Source: Ganoderma boninense
Taxonomy: Eukaryota; Basidiomycota; Agaricomycetes; Polyporales; Polyporaceae
Length of the DNA stretch: 64,000 nt
Assembly: GCA_002900995.3 (NCBI GenBank)
Contig: CM035306.1
Location: 558,001-622,000, forward strand
Direction: 5' to 3'
The position numbers and the translations under genes are program-made. Positions within the stretch are counted from its first letter, which is position 1, and each line of letters begins with the position of its first letter. This document shows positions 10,319 to 19,277 of this stretch, piece after piece. Under the pieces are notes generated by a model. That model was given only the letters and a program-made list of their open reading frames with translations. It did not search any database and was not told the DNA's origin.

Positions 10319-12158
10319 ATGCTCAAAGTCTCACCGCATCATGACCTCGCTCTCACTCTCCCCGGAGTCGACACTAGCACGTTGATAGAACTCTCTGATG
10401 CCCCGCAAGTGAGAGCTTGGACGCAACGCAAGCTAGAGGAGTACAAAACCCACATCTCTACCCTGCTCGCCATCCATAATTCCGTTGCACCGATCAATAC
10501 CCTCCCCACCGAAATGTTCCAGAAGGTCTTCGCAGACGTTCCTTCCGTATCTACGTGGTGCGATGCCCGGTGGATGCTGTCCTTGGGCTCCGTCTGTCGG
10601 CGGTGGCGTTCAGTGCTTCTTGCCACACCGGAGTACTGGGCGCGTGGCCTTCACGCCGTGACGAATCCTTATTATTTGCAGCGCTTTCGCTCCTCTGACG
10701 GGGAAGACGAAAATGTCGCTCACGGCCGCACCATATTTCTCGGTCTATCCTCGCCATGGCCCCTGGAGATAACGATGAACTACTCGTCATTAAAGACTGG
10801 CCCCGGCTGGGGCGCATTCGAAGATCACTTCAACAGGGTCACTGTCTTCGAAGTCGCAGCCCGAGATCCAGATGACCTCGATGGCATTATTAACGCTATC
10901 ACGTCCAACATGAAGCGGCTCGAAAGGCTACGTCTCGACGTCAGCTACTCCATGTTCAGAGCGCCACGGCTCCTCTTCGACTGGCAAGCCGAATACCTGC
11001 CTCGCCTCGGCCATCTTGAAATCAGCAGCCCGTTGTTTTCTTCCACCACGACAGTACCTTCCTTACACACGGTGATCCTGACACGACCTCCGCGAGACAT
11101 CATCTCCTTGCCACCATTGCTTGATGCATTGGAAAAATGCCCCGCTCTCACCACGCTCCGTCTGGAGATCATGTACTCCAAGGACGACGAGCTTCAGAAC
11201 TGGCCTCTGAAACGTGTTGTGAATCTTCCCTGCCTCCGTAATCTGGTCATCCGCGGTGGTATTTCTGCCGTCCGCTATCTCCTGTCCGGCCTATCCTTCC
11301 CGGGCCCTGAGGCCACGTTCGTACAGCTGAACCTCATGATGTTCTACGAAGTTTCCCAGCGAGACCGCTGGCTTGCACTTCTGGACGTCCTACCTAGGCG
11401 GCACTCCACGTTCCACGCACACCAAATGCTGGATGGCATCGACCGCCTCTACTTCCATTCGCGCCGACCGCGCCCCCTCCAAAATGGCCCCACGATGATG
11501 TCCATGCGCGGCTACGTCCAGGGTGTGGTGCGACTCTATGTCATCCCCGCCCTCCGGCTCGACCGCGGCGGAGACTTCCTCCAGACCATCGCTCTCTTCC
11601 AGGGTTGCAGCGTGTCGGAGCTCGCGCTCGACCTGCGAGACGTGCCTGACGACATGGACGGCGAGTTCTGGACGGAGTTCTTCGCCGCGCTCCCCGACCT
11701 CTCCCGACTCGAGCTACTATCCCCAACCTTCGAGTCTGACGCGACCAAGCACGACATCGCCACCCACTACCTTGCGTCGCGCCGCGAAGTCCAGTCGTTC
11801 GACCACACTCTGCCGTCGCGCCACGACTCTCGCCTGGGTGCTGCGTGTGGACAGATACGACACGTCGAAATTGGAGGCAGACCTTCGTGCCGTTCAACAG
11901 GTCCTGGACGGCCACGCAGAAGCTGGGGGACGCCTTGACCGGCTCGAGCTCTACTTCGTCACTTCCGAGCCCGATTATTCCGGTCCGGAACCGACTGACG
12001 TGACGCAGGTCAAGACGGATCGCAGAGTCAGTCGGCTGGTGGCCGAGGAGTTCTCTCACCTGGAAGCGGTAGCGGAAGTCGTGGTTGTGGGTGGTGGATG
12101 GGAATCTGTGGAGGACGATGAGACCGGGTTGGACGATATTGACGAAGAGGAGGATTGA
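10319..12158 (+). pseudogene. F-box/LRR-like protein, array copy 5 (frameshifted near the C-terminus)
   Basis: Start at the ATG after the leader intron. The N-terminal 490 or so codons match the array family, with the F-box at about residues 55-105 (INTLPTEMFQ, VCRRWRSVLLATPEYW). After the HYLAS block (about 11775) the conserved TLAWVLR block appears one frame over, before 11830. That second frame then runs through the LELYFVTS block and the VVVGGGW/acidic tail to 12158. The span is 613 codons plus one base, so a 1-nt insertion explains it. The first frame alone would end at 11938. I see no canonical intron there, but the paralogs differ in length at this point, so one is not excluded. Confidence 0.78.
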
Positions 12159-12364
12159 TCGGCTCTTCCGGTGAGCAGGAGGTGGCAGGTTAGAAGTGTA
12201 GGTAAACGGAAAATGTGAGTCCTATGCAACGCTCTCGTCAAATGACTCTTAGCTGAAGACCGCTAAGTACGGCTTCTTAGCAGAGGCGAGCCGAGTCAGG
12301 ACTAGTATCGATAACTTGACCCGTATTCACTCACCTTTCCGCTGTGCGACCGTTCGGCTCATGC

Positions 12365-12374
12365 GTTGACGTAA
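12365..12374 (+). promoter_or_regulatory. GTTGACGTAA box upstream of F-box copy 6
   Basis: A diverged array box in the promoter of copy 6. It is followed by the GCACGAGGCATCTGG block also present upstream of copy 2. Without the inserted element it would lie about 224 bp before the ATG. The insertion now separates it from the gene by 4.4 kb. Confidence 0.35.
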
Positions 12375-12538
12375 ACATGGAGCTGATGAAAGCCATGTCG
12401 AGGGCATTGGCTCCTTATGTTTTGCGACGATCAAGCACGCGCTGGGCACGAGGCATCTGGAATTTTTGTATAACAGAGAGAGCTGTTTCTTTATCCGGTT
12501 TCCCAGTGTGCCCCATATCTACTCCTTCCAAGGGTAAG

Positions 12539-12543
12539 GTGTC
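12539..12543 (+). repeat. Target-site duplication, left
   Basis: GTGTC, repeated exactly at 16726-16730 on the other side of the LTR element. Confidence 0.9.
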
Positions 12544-12955
12544 TGTGATAAACCGGTCCTTCGGGGCTTGAGCGTTGAGCGGTTAAGCCGAAGGTTCCGG
12601 AAACACGAGAGAAGTCTTGCAACACGCGAGTGGAATGAGTGGGTGTTGTCGTCGTATCGCAAGTTCTGGGGATCTTCCCCGTACGAGTACAAGCATAAGT
12701 ACCTAGGGAGAACAATAAGGAATAGAGATTGGAAATGGGATGGGGTGAGAGACGTCCGAGCGAGAGTAAGGAAGACGGAAAAGCAGAGGAAAGGGAACAA
12801 TAAGAAAACCGGGCACCTAGAGAGAGACCGGGAGGTGAGACATGGAGGTCGAGACCAAGGGGGAGCACGCGGGAGACGGGCGACTGATCGTCCGATTAGG
12901 AAGACGAGACGCTGGAGAGTGTACGAGACGCCAAGTCAGGCGCCGATACCTTACA
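12544..12955 (-). repeat. LTR (3' LTR in gag orientation)
   Basis: A 412-bp repeat, TGTGATAAACC to CCTTACA on the + strand. It matches 16314-16725 base for base at a constant offset of 3770. Confidence 0.95.
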
Positions 12956-12965
12956 TTCGCCCTCC

Positions 12966-12985
12966 GGGACTTGCTCGCAAGTCCC
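12966..12985. repeat. Perfect 9-bp inverted repeat next to the 3' LTR
   Basis: GGGACTTGC and GCAAGTCCC separated by two bases, 10 bp inside the element and just beyond the gag stop. Confidence 0.7.
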
Positions 12986-12997
12986 CATCCATCGCGC

Positions 12998-15900
12998 CTA
13001 TTTTGGTGTCCGTAGACTAACGTACAATCCAGAGGGTTCAATGGTACGCCCTCCAGAGCTACCGCCTCGCCCTCCAAGTTCATTTTGTAATCCTCCTTTG
13101 TGAGGTCCGATCTGCACGTCGTACCCCAGATCGAATACGAAGGGATATTCCAGGTAGAATGCGGATGGTGTATTAGCCTCAAGCCAGAGGCGGGCGGGAT
13201 ACAGCTTTTCTGACAGCCCGCGCTCGGACGGAAGACCCTGACCCCACTCGGCGTGATCGGGCAGAGAATCATACTCATTCCGGGCTTCCTGAAGCATATC
13301 AGGTATTCCCCAACTCGGATTATCCATCTGAGCGCGCGAGATGATAAACTCATCTGGGCCGTCCTCGGGCGCAAGATGGTCGATAATGAGGAGGTCAGAG
13401 TCCGTGAGCTCACCATTTTTAGTACGAATGGTGAACCGCTCTTCGGGTTCCAATCCCGCTGCATATGCTTCAGCGGGATCAAAGAAACTGACGAGCAGGG
13501 CTAGCAGATATTCAATGCAGTCTTCTGTATGCGCGCGCACCCAAATGTCCTCGGCCTGGCCGTTCATCCGCTCAGGACCATCACTGTGTGTAATCTCCTC
13601 TTGCGGAGCCTCATGGAGCTCATAGAGGTCTAGTCTGACTGCCGCCACATGTACACCATCATCCCTGCCTTGTCGAGCGTGCTCAGCTGGTCTTTCCAGA
13701 TTCTCGAATCGGACAGAGCTGGCGCGGATCCCAACGTTCGGGGCTTCCTCAGTCTGGTGTATTGAGCAGTTGCGTCTTAGATGCCCCTTCTCGCCACAAG
13801 CAAAGCAACGTCCTTCCGCATACAGCTTATCCCGCTGCTCCTTTGATAATTTCTCAGGCCGGCTGCCTGGCTCATAATGATCACGCTGTGCTGGATAGTG
13901 CTCACGTGTATTAGACGGCTCACTAGTAGTGGGCTCATCTGGTGCATCTTCACCTTCAGAATAGCGTGCTTCAAACTTCTCCCACTGAGTTCGTTCAGTG
14001 CCGAGAACCCATGCTTCGAAGGCCCGCTCGTTGCGCCGAGCCTCGATATAAGCTTCCTCGCGACGTGCAGAGTACTTGACCATTTTGTCGAGCGGTGTGC
14101 GCTCCGGGTGCAGCCCCTTCTCGATCAGGTACACACGAATATAGCCATGTATACCGCGCCAGAAGATCTGCGCGAGCTGGAAGTCCGAGACATCCGGGAA
14201 CCTGGCAGCAAGATGCTGGATCTCACGCACAAAGTCGCGTACCCGGGCCCTTCCTTGCACCGCTCGCTCGAGTTGGAGTCGGAGCTGTGCCTTGTAATCT
14301 GTCGGAAAACAATAATCAAACAGTGCTTCATAAAGGCTGGCCATGCTCCATTCATGCTGGCACGTAGCGACGTGCTTCATGAAGAATCTGCTCGGAGTTT
14401 CCGTAAGAAACTGCACCACCAGCTTCAGAGCTAGCTTATCGGAAAGTCCATATATTTCGCGCCATGTATCCACCTCGTACGTCCATTGGTCGAACAAATC
14501 TAGGTCGGGCGTCCCGTCCCACGAGAAAGGCGGCTTGACTTTAACCCCAGCGAGTGCCTTCCGGATGCGCTTCGCCTCGCGCTTCTGCTTCTCGCGATGA
14601 CGCTTCTCGCGCGGAGTCTTTCCCCGGTGCCCATGGTCTGAGGGTGAGGACGAGCTCGAACACAAGTATCCGCGGTCGCTCGAGCTGTCCGAGGAAGTGC
14701 TACTCGGATCAAACTCACTAGATGAGGATGGTGGTCCTCGAGGAGGTCCTCGCCCTCCAGCTGAAGTCGACGCCCTGAACCACCCGCCATCTGGAACTAA
14801 TGAAGGCTCGCGCTTGAACTGCGCTGGTCCTTGAGCCTGCGCCTTGCGCTTGCCTTTTCTTGAAGACGGCTTTGGCTTCTTACGCTCTGAGCGCGCCCCC
14901 GAGACGTACTGCCGCAAGAACTCGCGCTGGCTCTTTGCGCGGGGCGCCGCCTGTTCCGAGCCACGCCCTCCATTCTGCCCCAAAGGAGCTCCGGGTGCCT
15001 CATCTTCCGGATCCTCTTGGACAACGTCATCATCTGAGTCAACGTCATCATCGTTCGAGTCCAATGCGACGATCAACGCCATGACTGAAATTCCCTGATA
15101 CTGCTCGCACATCTCATGCTCTTGCACTGCCGTGGTAATGGAAGATTGAATGGCGCACTGCAAGTCGCACTCTTCATCTGAGTCACTCGAGTCAACTTCA
15201 CTCCAGAAATCATCGCTAAAAGATGATTCAATTCTAATTGGAGGTAGCACAGGACAAATACTATTGGTACTAATGAACCAGTCCTTAGGTAGAGGACCAT
15301 ACGGGTCCTCATCTTCTGACAAATCGAACCAAGAGGGAGAACTTCTCGTCGCGACGCTGAGAAGACTCGGCGAGGACGGCTGCGTGCCCATACCCATGAC
15401 CGGAAGCTTCCATTCCTCTGGGGACGAAACTCCTGGTTCTTCTGGGCGAGAGCTGGCAGCGCAAGCCACCGTCTCAGCCTCAGATCGCGAGGATCCTCCA
15501 ATGGGAGCTCCGGCGCTGTGCGCGGCCGGCTCACCATTGACCTGCGAATTTTTCATGACGGGAGCCCCGTGGCCTAAGGCGCACGGCTCACCGCCCGCAT
15601 GCATCCTGATGGGAGCTCCGCTGCAACACGCGGCCGGCTCACCACCGAAAGAAGGAATCTTGACGGGAGCTCCGGCGTTATGCACGGCCGGCTCACCGTC
15701 TGCATGCATCGTCATGGTGGGAGCTCCGGTGCTGGACGCGGCCGGCTCACCACCATGGAGGGAAGGCTCAACAACGGGAGCTCCGGCGCTGGGCGCGGCC
15801 GGCTCACCGTCGGACGTCAGCGTCTCCGCATCCATCTGCTTCTCCTCGCGCGAAACTTTCGCGCGCATCCCATCCTGACCGCGGTACACCAAATCATCCT

Positions 15901-16027
15901 GTGCGGGCGTGAATGTGCCCGCGCGGGCCAACTTCGTGTGTGCGCGCGTCATCCTTCTGTCCTCGCCCGAGTCTGAGAGCTGGTCGCGAGCAGGGATACC
16001 CCATTTGCGAACCAGCTCCTGGTTCAT
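12998..16027 (-). CDS. Retrotransposon Gag polyprotein with CCHC zinc knuckle
   Basis: The first in-frame ATG is at 16027, giving 1009 aa; the frame is open a further 200 nt upstream without an ATG. Order from the N-terminus: six proline/alanine-rich tandem repeats (15503-15815), an acidic/serine-rich region, a basic stretch, the Ty3/gypsy-type retrotransposon Gag domain (about 14050-14520, with the tryptophan- and leucine-rich capsid core), a CCHC knuckle CFACGEKGHLRRNC at about 13769-13810 for RNA binding, and a C-terminal acidic extension of about 250 residues without recognisable protease or polymerase motifs. It should form the virus-like particle that packages element RNA. The frame is uninterrupted, in keeping with recent activity. 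Confidence 0.87.
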   Translation of the reverse strand: MNQELVRKWGIPARDQLSDSGEDRRMTRAHTKLARAGTFTPAQDDLVYRGQDGMRAKVSREEKQMDAETLTSDGEPAAPSAGAPVVEPSLHGGEPAASSTGAPTMTMHADGEPAVHNAGAPVKIPSFGGEPAACCSGAPIRMHAGGEPCALGHGAPVMKNSQVNGEPAAHSAGAPIGGSSRSEAETVACAASSRPEEPGVSSPEEWKLPVMGMGTQPSSPSLLSVATRSSPSWFDLSEDEDPYGPLPKDWFISTNSICPVLPPIRIESSFSDDFWSEVDSSDSDEECDLQCAIQSSITTAVQEHEMCEQYQGISVMALIVALDSNDDDVDSDDDVVQEDPEDEAPGAPLGQNGGRGSEQAAPRAKSQREFLRQYVSGARSERKKPKPSSRKGKRKAQAQGPAQFKREPSLVPDGGWFRASTSAGGRGPPRGPPSSSSEFDPSSTSSDSSSDRGYLCSSSSSPSDHGHRGKTPREKRHREKQKREAKRIRKALAGVKVKPPFSWDGTPDLDLFDQWTYEVDTWREIYGLSDKLALKLVVQFLTETPSRFFMKHVATCQHEWSMASLYEALFDYCFPTDYKAQLRLQLERAVQGRARVRDFVREIQHLAARFPDVSDFQLAQIFWRGIHGYIRVYLIEKGLHPERTPLDKMVKYSARREEAYIEARRNERAFEAWVLGTERTQWEKFEARYSEGEDAPDEPTTSEPSNTREHYPAQRDHYEPGSRPEKLSKEQRDKLYAEGRCFACGEKGHLRRNCSIHQTEEAPNVGIRASSVRFENLERPAEHARQGRDDGVHVAAVRLDLYELHEAPQEEITHSDGPERMNGQAEDIWVRAHTEDCIEYLLALLVSFFDPAEAYAAGLEPEERFTIRTKNGELTDSDLLIIDHLAPEDGPDEFIISRAQMDNPSWGIPDMLQEARNEYDSLPDHAEWGQGLPSERGLSEKLYPARLWLEANTPSAFYLEYPFVFDLGYDVQIGPHKGGLQNELGGRGGSSGGRTIEPSGLYVSLRTPK
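15503..15815 (-). repeat. Tandem repeats inside gag (GEPAA...GAP)
   Basis: Six units of 54-60 bp, each encoding GEP(A/C)A...GAP plus about seven variable residues. The DNA is recognisable by the repeated GCCGGCTCACC core on the + strand. They lie before the Gag core and vary mostly in the linker. Confidence 0.85.
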
Positions 16028-16313
16028 CGCCGCAAAACGGATACGGGACGAACCGCAGAAGAGGCCAGACTCGGGGAGGAAAATACTGCACTGATGGGGA
16101 GACGTACCGGATGCCTCGAGCGAGCTCAGCTCCGAGGTTGATTTGTGCGCGTCCTCAACGGGGGCGGCCACCTGCTGCGAGGTCCGCGCGCCCGTGCACT
16201 TCTTGCTAGCATCGAAAGAAGACTTGTCTAAACCGGTATGAGAACGTTAGCGTGCGGTTGATCAGGCCGACGCGTCAGGGAAACGATACGAAGAAAAGGA
16301 AACACTCAAAAAA

Positions 16314-16725
16314 TGTGATAAACCGGTCCTTCGGGGCTTGAGCGTTGAGCGGTTAAGCCGAAGGTTCCGGAAACACGAGAGAAGTCTTGCAACACGCGAG
16401 TGGAATGAGTGGGTGTTGTCGTCGTATCGCAAGTTCTGGGGATCTTCCCCGTACGAGTACAAGCATAAGTACCTAGGGAGAACAATAAGGAATAGAGATT
16501 GGAAATGGGATGGGGTGAGAGACGTCCGAGCGAGAGTAAGGAAGACGGAAAAGCAGAGGAAAGGGAACAATAAGAAAACCGGGCACCTAGAGAGAGACCG
16601 GGAGGTGAGACATGGAGGTCGAGACCAAGGGGGAGCACGCGGGAGACGGGCGACTGATCGTCCGATTAGGAAGACGAGACGCTGGAGAGTGTACGAGACG
16701 CCAAGTCAGGCGCCGATACCTTACA
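16314..16725 (-). repeat. LTR (5' LTR in gag orientation)
   Basis: A 412-bp copy identical to 12544-12955. Its outer edge is 59 bp from the start codon of F-box copy 6, and it is antisense to that gene. Confidence 0.95.
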
Positions 16726-16730
16726 GTGTC
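16726..16730 (+). repeat. Target-site duplication, right
   Basis: GTGTC, matching 12539-12543. Confidence 0.9.
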
Positions 16731-16784
16731 CGCGTTCATGCTCGTTCACCTTCTGATCACGGTGGCCTCTAGGCAGATATCGAA

Positions 16785-18680
16785 ATGACCCACATCCCCA
16801 CATCCGTGCTACCCCTCCCAGAGCTTGCAGCCGCACTCCCCCTAGAGGACGTGCTCGCTCTATGCCATCTCTCCAGTACACGTGAAGCTCGTATCTGGAC
16901 TCGTAACAGGATCGAGGAGTGCAAGAAGCAGCTTGATGCCCTGATAGTCATTCAAAACACCATCTCTCCGATCAACGCGTTACCCAACGAGCTCCTCACT
17001 AAGGTCTTCACCAGCATACCCGTATACTCGTGGTGCTCCGCACCTTGGATGTTGTCCATGAGCCATATCTGCCGCCGGTGGCGAACGGTGGTTCTCGCTA
17101 CCCCTGAGTTCTGGGTAAAGCCCCTGGGCGACTGGACGGATATTTACAACGAGTACGAGCTCAACCATCTCCTCCCCCTTTTCCTCAAGCGATCCTCGCC
17201 GTGCCCTCTCCAGCTCTACGAACTCCACCCAACTTCGGACAAGAGTTACCACGGCTGGGCACCCCACTTCGGGCGGCTTACAGTTCTCGAGGCGTCCACA
17301 GACAACATGTGGGACGCCCCCAAGGTTCTTCGAAAGGTCACGGCGAAGATGAACCATCTTCGGCGATTGAAGCTGGACGTACAGAGGTTCTCAGGCTCGT
17401 GGGTAGATGACCCAGTGACGGAGTTTGACCTGCAACAATGGGACGCCAAGAGCCTTCCCCACCTCAGATGCCTGGAGATCAGCGGCGACTTCTTCTGTCG
17501 CGCCATGGCAGTCCCTTCGTTGCGCAAGTTGGTCCTGTTAGGACCAAGGACGCCGAAATCATTCCCGAGGCTGCTCGATGCATTGAAAGGATGCCCCGCT
17601 CTCGTTAAAGCCCACTTCGACTTCGACAGAGAGATGGATATCATGAACGGGTATGAGCGTGGCGTAGCCCCGAGCCCAGACAGCGTCCTCGATCTCCCCA
17701 ACCTCCGCGAGATAAGGGTGGCCGGCATGGTTCCTGTCATCCATGCATTTCTATCCCACATCTCCTTCCCAGCTGCCGTCGCGCGCGTCGAGCTCATCCG
17801 GCGAGACCTCGCGGAAGACCCTACCACGCCGCCCGTTCTCCTAGACATCTTACCGCGGCACCTCTCCGTTCTCCACTTGTCCCCGACGATAGATCGCTTG
17901 TTCCTCCAATCCGATGTCGGATACAAGAGTGTTCCGTTTCTGTGCGTGCGAGGGTATGTCCAGGGCGCGGAGCGTCTGAGGGTCTCCCCCGTCGTCTGGC
18001 TACACACTGCACATCACCTCATCCAAATTTTGGAGGTCTTTAAGGCGTGCACGGTGACGGAGCTCGCCGTCGACCTACGGCACATCGCCAGCGACATGGG
18101 CGGAGAGTTCTGGGGCCGGTTCTTCGCGGCGCTCCCCGACGTCCGCCGTCTCCAGCTGCTCTCGTGCACCATGGAGTCGAGGGAGATCAAGCGAGACATA
18201 GCAGAACACTTCCTCGCATCCTGTCGGGAATCGCAGCGGACAGCCCAGGAGACATCACTCGCCTGGGCCGTGCGTGCAGACAACACCTCTTCACGTTTGG
18301 AGGAAGAGCTCGCCGACGTTGAACAGGTATTCCATCGTCATGCGGAATGTGGTGGACGCATAGGGCGCCTGGAGCTTATGGGGACAAGTCGGGGGCCTAG
18401 TTCTGTTGATCCACAGTACGATCATACCCAAGCGGTTGACGTCTCGCAGGTTTCGTTGGATCCCACGGCGAGGTGGTTCCTGGAGAGATTCTATGTCTCC
18501 CAGCTTGCAGAGGCAGCGGAAGTCGTGACCGTGGGTGGTCAGTTGGAGTTACGCCCTGTTGACGAAGACGACGACGAAGATGGCGAAGATGAACTCGAGG
18601 GCGATGGAACCGAGGGGGATGATGCACCTGAGAAGAGGTCCTCTGAGGAGGGCGAGAATGAATATGGTGAGGACGAATGA
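16785..18680 (+). CDS. F-box/LRR-like protein, array copy 6 (intact)
   Basis: A 631-aa F-box protein, the last member of the array and more diverged than copies 3-5. F-box at about residues 60-110 (INALPNELLTK, ICRRWRTVVLATPEFW). It has the family blocks LEISGDFF, AVPSLRKLVLLG, ELAVDLRH and TSLAWAV and ends in a long D/E-rich tail. The coding frame is undamaged. The promoter and first leader exon are now 4.2 kb away because of the LTR element in the leader intron. Expression therefore requires splicing of a much longer intron, or a new promoter in the LTR. Confidence 0.88.
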   Translation: MTHIPTSVLPLPELAAALPLEDVLALCHLSSTREARIWTRNRIEECKKQLDALIVIQNTISPINALPNELLTKVFTSIPVYSWCSAPWMLSMSHICRRWRTVVLATPEFWVKPLGDWTDIYNEYELNHLLPLFLKRSSPCPLQLYELHPTSDKSYHGWAPHFGRLTVLEASTDNMWDAPKVLRKVTAKMNHLRRLKLDVQRFSGSWVDDPVTEFDLQQWDAKSLPHLRCLEISGDFFCRAMAVPSLRKLVLLGPRTPKSFPRLLDALKGCPALVKAHFDFDREMDIMNGYERGVAPSPDSVLDLPNLREIRVAGMVPVIHAFLSHISFPAAVARVELIRRDLAEDPTTPPVLLDILPRHLSVLHLSPTIDRLFLQSDVGYKSVPFLCVRGYVQGAERLRVSPVVWLHTAHHLIQILEVFKACTVTELAVDLRHIASDMGGEFWGRFFAALPDVRRLQLLSCTMESREIKRDIAEHFLASCRESQRTAQETSLAWAVRADNTSSRLEEELADVEQVFHRHAECGGRIGRLELMGTSRGPSSVDPQYDHTQAVDVSQVSLDPTARWFLERFYVSQLAEAAEVVTVGGQLELRPVDEDDDEDGEDELEGDGTEGDDAPEKRSSEEGENEYGEDE

Positions 18681-19277
18681 GGCCCTTCTGATGGCACGGA
18701 GTAAGGCCTCGACGCCAGTGCTAGTACCTGCATGTCTGGAGTTACGTTAGTGCAGACTCCCGATGTGATCATACGAGGATAGCGATTTGGACTTACGAGC
18801 ACCGTTCGCATATAATTCCGTGCGAGAACACAAAATGTGCAAGCACTCATCAAGCTCCAAATAACGAGAGATAATATCCAACACCGTGCCGCACTCGCAC
18901 ATACAACAAAGGTTTCGATGTCTTCCAACGGGTACTAAACAAAATGGTGGCACACAGCTCCCACACCCATGCCGGAAATGACAAGTGGGGATGGTCGACG
19001 TACGCGTGAAGGACAGGATAGAATGACAGCGTCCGAAGCGGTGTTAGGGACGAGGAAGACAGAGCGACAATGACAATGATCATGACCATGACGAAGACGA
19101 GGAACGAGGATTGGGATGTTGTACGTCAAGTCTACGTGCGTGAGCCATACGCAGCTCCGGTATTAGGGTGGATCGAAAAGCGTGAATGTGGATATCGATG
19201 GTCACGACACGACGAGAGCGAGGCAAGTACAGAGGCAAGTACAGAATCCAAGATGGCGCAGCCCCATGTTGGTACTG
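18681..19277. other. Spacer between F-box copy 6 and eIF2A
   Basis: No supported gene. It presumably holds both 3' ends, since copy 6 runs rightward and eIF2A leftward. Confidence 0.4.

Larger units (their letters stand above)
12544..16725 (-). mobile_element. Gag-only (non-autonomous) LTR retrotransposon
   Basis: A 4182-bp element bounded by two 412-bp direct repeats that begin with TG and end with CA, with a 5-bp GTGTC target duplication. The interior holds one long minus-strand frame encoding a Gag with a CCHC zinc knuckle. I find no protease, reverse transcriptase, RNase H or integrase and no room for them. This is the layout of TR-GAG type elements, which depend on enzymes from autonomous relatives. 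The LTRs look identical by eye, pointing to recent insertion. Orientation follows gag. One oddity: the purine-rich stretch at about 16291-16302, next to the 16314 LTR, would suit the opposite orientation, and I could not identify a tRNA primer-binding site. Confidence 0.93.
12534..16772 (+). other. Leader intron of F-box copy 6, enlarged by the LTR element
   Basis: The donor GTAAG is at 12534-12538. The target-site duplication GTGTC starts at the next base. After the element the intron resumes at 16731, with a CTGATC branch-like site at about 16753 and acceptor CTCTAG ending at 16772 (GGCAG at 16776 is an alternative). Removing the element and one target duplicate gives a 52-nt intron, the size seen in the other copies. 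Confidence 0.65.

Noticed and set aside
14844..15878. Plus-strand frames opposite gag
   Set aside because: Antisense to the Gag coding sequence, with repeat-derived composition and no motif.
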